Assembly: GCA_003483675.1 (NCBI GenBank)
Contig: DMYK01000083.1
Coordinates: 242-19,696, forward strand
Reading direction: 5' to 3'
Source of the DNA: Microcoleaceae cyanobacterium UBA11344
GTDB taxonomy: Bacteria; Cyanobacteriota; Cyanobacteriia; Cyanobacteriales; Microcoleaceae
Length of the DNA: 19,455 bases
Shown in pieces: positions 1-5,536 of this stretch (position 1 is the stretch's first letter; each line of letters starts with the position of its first letter). The position numbers and the translations under genes are program-made. The notes beneath the pieces are model-generated. The model made no database searches and was not told the origin of the DNA. It saw only the letters and a list, made by a program, of their open reading frames with translations.

Positions 1-239
1 CTCCAGCTAAACTAGAACAAGTTTTGCAAACAGTATTGGAACGGCCTGATTTTCAGATCGATCGGGATTTAGATGCGCTGCTGCTTGAATTTAACAAACC
101 TTTAGAACCCGAATTGCCGGAAATTGCGAGCGTTCCTTTGCACTTGCACAATTTATTTCAGCAAGCTTTAGGCGAAGTCAATAAGTCAAAGTCTAAGCCG
201 CAGGAGAAAAAGAAAAGCTCTAAGGGTTTTAAATCCTAA
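1..239 (+). CDS. 3' end of an unrecognised protein gene (partial)
   Basis: The reading frame is open from the window edge (first full codon at base 3) to a TAA at 237-239, giving 78 visible residues, so the gene begins upstream of the window. The visible part is acidic and leucine-rich, with LDALLLEFNKPLEPELPEI in its middle, and ends in a strongly basic low-complexity tail (KSKSKPQEKKKSSKGFKS) typical of a disordered C-terminus. I recognise no family and see no catalytic motif. An internal TTG at 24 could serve as a start, but the frame stays open before it, so a truncated longer protein is more likely. No clear hairpin terminator follows. Confidence 0.55.
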   Translation, partial: PAKLEQVLQTVLERPDFQIDRDLDALLLEFNKPLEPELPEIASVPLHLHNLFQQALGEVNKSKSKPQEKKKSSKGFKS

Positions 240-301
240 CCTCCTTTGCGCTTGTCGGTATCGAGATTTCTGCACGGAAGTGTAAGAGCACTTAGTCTGA
301 G

Positions 302-598
302 TGGAATCCGGCGGCTGAGATAATTTTTGGCCCGAATGAATCTGAGGTTTTGGGAGTTTTTGCCGATCGTTCCTAGCGATTAAAATATCAATTTTTCTGC
401 CATGTTTCAGTCGGAATTGGCAGGCGAAATGCAAGTTGCTCAGGCAGGTCGGCGACGGCGGAAAGACGGTTCATTAATTGATGTTTGCGGAGTACACCGA
501 TACGAGATGCTGACGGCTTGATTGCTGGCAGTATCAAGACAGTTTCTGAGATTTCAGAAGCAAACGGAATGCAGGAAAATATCGAATCTTGTTTATGA
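302..598 (+). pseudogene. decayed PAS sensor-domain fragment
   Basis: Three stretches in two frames reconstruct a PAS domain in the right order. Bases 302-373 read WNPAAEIIFGPNESEVLG and then hit a stop. Bases about 402-490 in another frame read SELAGEMQVAQAGRRRRKD followed by GSLIDV. Bases 491-598, back in the first frame, read STPIRDADGLIAGSIKTVSE and continue to TGA. These correspond to the WNPAAE, RRRKDGSLIDV and SPIRDADGxIxG blocks of PAS S-box domains in cyanobacterial sensor kinases and diguanylate cyclases. At least two frameshifts and in-frame stops mean it cannot be expressed as one protein. The parent gene and its output domain are not visible; this is probably the remnant of a larger signalling gene. 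The frame assignments are read directly; the family call rests on motif recognition. Confidence 0.6.
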
Positions 599-709
599 TC
601 GATCGCCAATCGGTAGGATGACGTAAATAGGTCGATCGCACCTTGACAGGGCTGGGGCTTTAGTGCTGTTAATATTTTGTCATAATCGGTTGAGAATTTG
701 TAATAATTC

Positions 710-738
710 TTCACGTTTTTTTGTGGCACTTGTATAAT
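710..738 (+). promoter_or_regulatory. sigma70-type promoter of the EF-hand gene
   Basis: TTCACG (710-715, four of six matches to TTGACA) lies exactly 17 bases before a perfect TATAAT (733-738). Transcription would start near 745 and give a leader of about 50 bases before the ATG at 796. A second TATAAT at 741-746 has no convincing -35. It is the best promoter in the 240-795 gap and points at the EF-hand gene. Confidence 0.55.
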
Positions 739-795
739 ACTATAATCCAAGGGAAGTATGCGAAACCTTTCCAATACAATACAAGGAGACAAATT

Positions 796-1329
796 ATGGC
801 ATTAACAGAACTCCAAAAGCGCAAGTTTAAAGTAGCTTTTGACTCTCAGGACGTTGATGGCACTGGTGTATTAACTCAAGAAGACTTTCAGCGTTTGATC
901 GACAACTTAACAAACATCAATGACAAGCCGAATACCGAAGCCACGGCTCTATACGAAGAGATGTGGCAGGACTTACTGTCAAAGGCTGATGTTGATAAGA
1001 GTGGGGGAGTCACCCTCGATGAATGGTACGACTACATTGAACAGTTGATCAGTGACGAGGAGCGGTTGGATAAGTATGTAATCAACACAGCAGTGACAGT
1101 GCTGAACTCCTTAGATTCTACGGGAAACAACAAGATCAATTTGGACGAGTACAAGGTGCTCGCCGCGGCTTTGAACATCAGCGAAAGTGACGCTGAGACT
1201 GCATTTGAAAAGCTTGATAAATCAGGTGATGGGAGTCTCGACATTGATGAATTGAAGGAAAATATCAAAGAGTTTTATTTGACCGAAGACGAGAATGCTC
1301 CTGGTAACTGGCTTTTTGGCAAATTCTAA
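796..1329 (+). CDS. four-EF-hand calcium-binding protein (calerythrin-like)
   Basis: A 177-residue cytoplasmic protein with four EF-hand loops. Loop 1 is residues 19-30 (DVDGTGVLTQED, Asp instead of Glu at position 12). Loop 2 is 65-76 (DVDKSGGVTLDE, canonical). Loop 3 is 107-118 (DSTGNNKINLDE, with Thr at position 3 and Asn at position 6 where Gly is usual, so probably weakened). Loop 4 is 141-152 (DKSGDGSLDIDE, canonical). The C-terminal NAPGNWLFG motif and the length match the bacterial calerythrin / sarcoplasmic calcium-binding-protein type, which buffers or senses Ca2+. The ATG at 796 is preferred because AAGGAG lies at 783-788; the open frame upstream runs through the promoter. There is no signal peptide. 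It has its own promoter and a stem-loop after it, so it is probably not part of the PKS operon. A role in polyketide production is not indicated. Confidence 0.88.
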   Translation: MALTELQKRKFKVAFDSQDVDGTGVLTQEDFQRLIDNLTNINDKPNTEATALYEEMWQDLLSKADVDKSGGVTLDEWYDYIEQLISDEERLDKYVINTAVTVLNSLDSTGNNKINLDEYKVLAAALNISESDAETAFEKLDKSGDGSLDIDELKENIKEFYLTEDENAPGNWLFGKF

Positions 1330-1411
1330 GAGGGCGATCGGCAACTGCTAGAACCCTTCATAGTCCAAAAAAACAGCCTCTCTAGGTTTCATCTTGCTGT
1401 CTGAAAAAAGT

Positions 1412-1473
1412 GGGTGAAAGCAGAAAGCAGAGGAGTGTCAAACTCTATCCTCCTATCTGCTTTCTGTTCACCC
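1412..1473 (+). terminator. strong stem-loop after the EF-hand gene, candidate terminator
   Basis: GGGTGAA (1412-1418) and CAGAAAGCAGA (1421-1431) pair with TCTGCTTTCTG (1456-1466) and TTCACCC (1467-1473), an 18-bp stem interrupted only by a two-base bulge. The only T-run after it is TTTT at 1475-1478, so termination efficiency is uncertain. It lies between the EF-hand gene and the PKS operon. The purine-rich AGCAGAAAGCAGA arm resembles short dispersed cyanobacterial repeats, so it could equally be a repeat element. Confidence 0.5.
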
Positions 1474-1508
1474 CTTTTGGCAATCCAACCATAGAAAATT
1501 ATTGATTA

Positions 1509-2468
1509 ATGATAAATAGCGAAAAAATCATAGATAGAAGAATATTGTGGGAAATTCCAGCAGCTTTTTTATCTTTTATATTTTTCAAAACCGTTAGGTT
1601 ATTGCTACGCACCCTTGTTAATATCAATGCAAGTATTAACAAAAAAACAGTCTTTAGATGGCTAGTCTATTCTGATGAACTACTCAGAAAACCTCTCATA
1701 TTACCATCTATTTTAGTGACTGGGCCCCGCTGGAACCCCCATGCTATTGCGGCTGGCCTTGGCCCCTTTGATCTCAAAGAATCCTTAGCCATAGAGGTAA
1801 AATCCTGTGTCGCTTCAGCCCAATCATGGAGTATAGGCATCTATACATTTCCTGAAGCTAAAGCGATTCAACATATAGCATCCCATCATTTTAACCTTGA
1901 GGAAGAATGGACTCAATTAAAACTCAACCCCGGAAAATATACTTTAGGTTTAAGATACTATCATTGGTCAGATAGTGTCAATTTACCCGCGATAAAAATA
2001 GATGAGAATAACGCAACTAATACTCAATCAATTAATATTCATGATGTCAATAACTATCTGGAAAATTTAACCAAACGAGATAATATTTTTTATCGCTGTC
2101 TGAATTATTATATATTCACTCTACTGATGTGCCAAAAATGGCTACCCCAAGAATGGATCAGGAAAGAATATTTACCTGTGGGCGATACAAATAACGAGTT
2201 CTTCTATGGAGTTGTTTATAAGACTTACTCTTTCATTTTGGAACTCAAGCCAGTATTACTCAACAACTATGACATCTACTTAACCATATATAATCGTTCC
2301 AGTCTGCCTGTAATTTGGTGTCAGATAGAGGAAGAAAAATACACAATCCCTAGGATAGAACAAGATGGCTTTTACTTAGTTCGGATTCGTGCTAAACTGG
2401 ATTTTGCCAGCGATAATTTCCAGTCTGACTGGATGAGTGTAAAACTTTTGCCAACAGTCAAAGGTTGA
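1509..2468 (+). CDS. uncharacterised protein encoded just upstream of the PKS genes
   Basis: A 319-residue protein whose function I do not recognise. It has a hydrophobic N-terminal stretch (about residues 13-37) that could be a membrane anchor or signal-anchor, a second hydrophobic patch near 197-208, and two beta-rich segments (about 90-160 and 235-315). Notable conserved-looking motifs are TGPRWNPHAI (71-80) and LNPGKYTLGLRYYHW (139-153). These remind me of an uncharacterised cyanobacterial family (possibly DUF6208); that is recollection, not a search result. I see no nucleotide-binding, thiolase, hydrolase or adenylation motif. The ATG at 1509 has only a poor Shine-Dalgarno. The stop is 16 bases before PKS1, so it is very likely co-transcribed with the PKS genes and may act in their pathway, for example at the membrane or in handling the substrate or product. 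The gene looks more AT-rich than the PKS genes. No clear promoter is visible in the short gap after the stem-loop. Confidence 0.7.
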   Translation: MINSEKIIDRRILWEIPAAFLSFIFFKTVRLLLRTLVNINASINKKTVFRWLVYSDELLRKPLILPSILVTGPRWNPHAIAAGLGPFDLKESLAIEVKSCVASAQSWSIGIYTFPEAKAIQHIASHHFNLEEEWTQLKLNPGKYTLGLRYYHWSDSVNLPAIKIDENNATNTQSINIHDVNNYLENLTKRDNIFYRCLNYYIFTLLMCQKWLPQEWIRKEYLPVGDTNNEFFYGVVYKTYSFILELKPVLLNNYDIYLTIYNRSSLPVIWCQIEEEKYTIPRIEQDGFYLVRIRAKLDFASDNFQSDWMSVKLLPTVKG

Positions 2469-2484
2469 GTGAAAGAGGGACTAA

Positions 2485-5400
2485 ATGAATCAACATTCTC
2501 AACAATATCAACAGTATTTTTCCCAGCGTCAAGCGGAAATGCAGGACAACACCGAAGCCAGAACCCAAACAAAACAGAGGCAGCAAAATCAGAGGGAAGC
2601 GATCGCAATTATAGGTATGGCTTGTCGCTTTCCGGGAGCCAATGACTACGAACAATTTTGGCTCAACTTGGAAGCTGGAGTCAATAGCATCACTGAAATT
2701 CCTCCCCAAAGATGGGATGTCAATAAATATTATTCTCCCCATCCCCAACAGCGAAATAAAACTATTAGTAAATGGGCTGGATTGATTCAGGGTTCAGACC
2801 AATTTGATGCCCAATTTTTTGCGATCTCCCCCCGGGAAGCGAAAAGCCTTGATCCTCAACAGAGATTGATGCTGGAGTTGAGTTGGTCTTGTTTAGAAGA
2901 TGCGGGATATTCCCCCTCTCAACTATCAGGAAGTCAAGTGGGTGTTTTTATTGGGGCTTGTAATTATGATTCAGTTCTTTTACTCAACCAAAATCAAGAA
3001 AATATAGAAGCACATAGCGGTACAGGAAGTTGGGGTTGCATGATTCCTAACCGAATTTCTTACTTCCTGAATTTTCGCGGTTTGAGTGTTCCTGTAGATA
3101 CCGCCTGTTCCAGTTCACTCGTAGCACTTCATCTGGGCATTAACGCGCTCAAAAACGCTGAATGTGACGTGGTTTTGGTGGGAGGAATTAGTGTTTTCAA
3201 TACACCGACAGTCTTCATCCAAATGAGTCAATTAGGGATGTTGTCTCCTACAGGAAAGTGCCAAACTTTTGACAAGGATGCTGATGGTTATGTCCGAGGA
3301 GAAGGAGCAGGAATAATATTATTAAAACCTCTGGCAAAAGCGATGGAGGATCGAGATCATATTTATGCTGTGATTAAAGGCAGTGCTGTCAATCATGGTG
3401 GAAAATCACGGACTCTGAGTTCTCCCAATATTTATGCTCAAGCCCAAGTCGTGCGGGCCGCTTATACTAATGCTAATGTCGCCCCTAATACAATCTCTTA
3501 TATTGAAGTTCATGGCACTGGGACACCCTTGGGAGACCCGATTGAAATTAATGCCCTCAAACGAGGGTTTAGACAACTCCATCAACAGTATAAACTGCCA
3601 GAATCGGCAAAACCCTATTGTGGTTTAGGGACAGTTAAAACTAATATTGGACATTTGGAAGGTGCGGCGGGAATTGCTGGGCTGATTAAAGTTATTTTAG
3701 CAATGAAGCACAAAAAATTGCCCAAAATTCTTAATTTTAAGCGATTAAATCCACGCATTGAGTTAGAAAATAGCCCTTTTTATATAGTCGATGAAAACCA
3801 AGAATGGCAGCCATTAAAGACAGAATCAGAGGAAATAATTCCCCGACGGGCAGGTGTTAGTTCTTTTGGAGTTGGGGGTGTGAATGCTCATGTTGTTCTG
3901 GAAGAAGCACCAAATCCAGAAATTCAGAGGACAGAAATTGAGCGTCCTTTGCACATCCTAACTCTTTCTGCCAAGAATGAGAAGGCATTGGCAGAACTGG
4001 TCAAAAAATATCAAGATTATTTGCAGTCAAAGCAGGAAGCATCGATCGCCGATATTTGTTTTACCGCGAATACAGGACGCACCCATTTTGAAAAAAGATG
4101 CTTCTTCGTAGCTGAATCTAATGTTGAATTACACAAACAACTGCAAACTTTCGTCAAGATTAATCAGACAAACGGACAGAAAACAGGAAAAGGCGAAAAC
4201 CCAAAGATCGTGTTTTTATTCACTGGTGAAACTTCTGATTTTGTGAACATAGGATGGCAGTTGTACCAAACTCAACCCACCTTTAGAAAAACCCTAGAGC
4301 AATGTGACGAAATTCTGCAACCCTACCTAGAAATACCCTTGTTGGAAATTCTCTATCCCACTGTAGAAACTAAGCATGACAAGTCTCTACACACCCAACT
4401 TGCCCTATTTGCCATAGAGTATGCTTTGGCTCAGTTGTGGCAATCTTGGGGTATTAAACCTGATGGAGTTATGGGTTATGGTGTAGGGGAATATGTGGCT
4501 GCAACTGTGGCGGGTGTATTCAGTCTGGAAGCCGGTTTGAAACTGGTGGCGACAAAAGAAAGATTGATGCAGCAGTTTCCTAGTGGTACAGAGTCCCATA
4601 ACTTAGATTCGCCTAATAGTAAACATCAGCTAGGGGAGTTGGAAACTGTAGCCCAAGAAATCACCTACAATCAACCTCGGATACCTGTAATTTCTAATAT
4701 TACTGGACAACAGGAAACTGATCAAATTGCCGCCCCTGAATATTGGCTAAACGACTTCTGGCAACCTGTCCGTTTCCGTGCCGATATCCAAACTTTACAT
4801 CGTGCCGGATATCAACTATTCTTAGAAATTGGAGTGCAGCCAATACAGCCAGAAAATGTGGGGGTGTGGTTGCCAACCTTATCTCCTCTTAAAGACAATT
4901 GGCGACAGATACTTTTGAATTTAGGAGAGTTGTATATAAAAGGAGTTAACGTGGATTGGTCGGGGTTTGACCGTGATTATCCCCGTCACAAAGTGGCTTT
5001 GCCAACCTATCCTTTTCAAAAGACACGTTATTGGCTAGAGACTTCGGAAAATGAACAGCAAAAAGACGTTGAAAATGACTTAAGCCTAATTGTTAATTTA
5101 CTCAATCAAATTGATATAAATTCATTAGCTCAGGATTTGAATGATGAACAACTGACCGAACAAGAGAAAAAACTGCTCCCTAAACTGCTAAATATTTTAA
5201 TCAATCGGTATCAAAATGGTCAATCCTCAGAACAAGACACAGGCATTTTGCAACAACGGTCGAAAACCCCAGAAAGAGAACGCTTCCAGCTAACAGTAGA
5301 TTATTTGCAAGGTGTGGTGGCTCAAAGTGTTTTTAGAGGAGAAGAAGTAGAGAAAAATTATCCACAAATTGAACGCTATAATGAAACAGAAACCACAAAC

Positions 5401-5535
5401 TCAACAGTTTTTAAAGATGAAATAGAATCTCTAACGATCGAAGCGATCGCCAATGCTATTCAAGAAGAAGCGATCGCCAATGCTATCAACGAAGAACTTA
5501 AAGAAATTCAACTTATTCTTAACCAGGAGATATAA
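2485..5535 (+). CDS. PKS1: ketosynthase with inactivated acyltransferase and no functional ACP
   Basis: A 1016-residue type I PKS subunit; start chosen at ATG 2485 behind a GAGGG motif. The KS (about 38-475) is intact: DTACSSS with Cys208, HGTGT with His343, NIGH with His390. Its NHGGK and EINALKRGF signatures look trans-AT-like, unlike the KSs of PKS2 and PKS3. The AT (about 573-850) is dead: GHSxGE reads GYGVGE (Ser to Gly666), GQGSQ reads GETSD, the RGRLMQ Arg is Lys691, and about 60 residues including HAFH are missing near 700-722. The post-AT linker LPTYPFQKTRYW survives. Residues 932-950 resemble the first helix of the PKS2 ACP, but no DSL attachment serine follows. The C-terminus (about 985-1016) resembles the PKS2 docking tail. 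As it stands it cannot load or carry its own extender. It may be a lone KS or transfer subunit working with carriers in trans, or a decaying module. The domain readings are firm; the role is not known. Confidence 0.88.
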   Translation: MNQHSQQYQQYFSQRQAEMQDNTEARTQTKQRQQNQREAIAIIGMACRFPGANDYEQFWLNLEAGVNSITEIPPQRWDVNKYYSPHPQQRNKTISKWAGLIQGSDQFDAQFFAISPREAKSLDPQQRLMLELSWSCLEDAGYSPSQLSGSQVGVFIGACNYDSVLLLNQNQENIEAHSGTGSWGCMIPNRISYFLNFRGLSVPVDTACSSSLVALHLGINALKNAECDVVLVGGISVFNTPTVFIQMSQLGMLSPTGKCQTFDKDADGYVRGEGAGIILLKPLAKAMEDRDHIYAVIKGSAVNHGGKSRTLSSPNIYAQAQVVRAAYTNANVAPNTISYIEVHGTGTPLGDPIEINALKRGFRQLHQQYKLPESAKPYCGLGTVKTNIGHLEGAAGIAGLIKVILAMKHKKLPKILNFKRLNPRIELENSPFYIVDENQEWQPLKTESEEIIPRRAGVSSFGVGGVNAHVVLEEAPNPEIQRTEIERPLHILTLSAKNEKALAELVKKYQDYLQSKQEASIADICFTANTGRTHFEKRCFFVAESNVELHKQLQTFVKINQTNGQKTGKGENPKIVFLFTGETSDFVNIGWQLYQTQPTFRKTLEQCDEILQPYLEIPLLEILYPTVETKHDKSLHTQLALFAIEYALAQLWQSWGIKPDGVMGYGVGEYVAATVAGVFSLEAGLKLVATKERLMQQFPSGTESHNLDSPNSKHQLGELETVAQEITYNQPRIPVISNITGQQETDQIAAPEYWLNDFWQPVRFRADIQTLHRAGYQLFLEIGVQPIQPENVGVWLPTLSPLKDNWRQILLNLGELYIKGVNVDWSGFDRDYPRHKVALPTYPFQKTRYWLETSENEQQKDVENDLSLIVNLLNQIDINSLAQDLNDEQLTEQEKKLLPKLLNILINRYQNGQSSEQDTGILQQRSKTPERERFQLTVDYLQGVVAQSVFRGEEVEKNYPQIERYNETETTNSTVFKDEIESLTIEAIANAIQEEAIANAINEELKEIQLILNQEI
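5440..5493 (+). repeat. 27-bp tandem duplication with two HIP1 sites in the PKS1 tail
   Basis: Two adjacent 27-base units (5440-5466 and 5467-5493) begin with the same 20 bases and differ only near their ends. Each carries GCGATCGC (5443-5450 and 5470-5477). They encode EAIANAIQE and EAIANAINE in the C-terminal docking region of PKS1, so a 9-residue helix segment has been doubled in frame. Confidence 0.85.
5525..5529 (+). promoter_or_regulatory. ribosome binding site that fixes the PKS2 start
   Basis: AGGAG lies 7 bases before the ATG at 5537 and inside the last codons of PKS1. It favours this ATG over the in-frame upstream start at 5453, which would add 28 residues overlapping PKS1. The 1-base gap between the two genes suggests translational coupling. 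Confidence 0.75.
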
Positions 5536-5536
5536 A

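Noticed and set aside
186..434. Minus-strand open frame of 82 codons
   Set aside because: It overlaps the end of the upstream gene and the PAS remnant; its composition is Arg/Leu-rich with no domain, typical of an antisense shadow.
643..671. TTGACA at 643-648 as an earlier promoter for the EF-hand gene
   Set aside because: No acceptable -10 hexamer lies 16-18 bases downstream (CTGTTA), whereas the 710-738 pair has exact spacing and a perfect TATAAT.
388..792. Minus-strand open frame of 134 codons
   Set aside because: It runs antisense to the PAS remnant and across the EF-hand promoter, has no recognisable domain or good RBS, and the plus strand of the same bases gives coherent PAS motifs.
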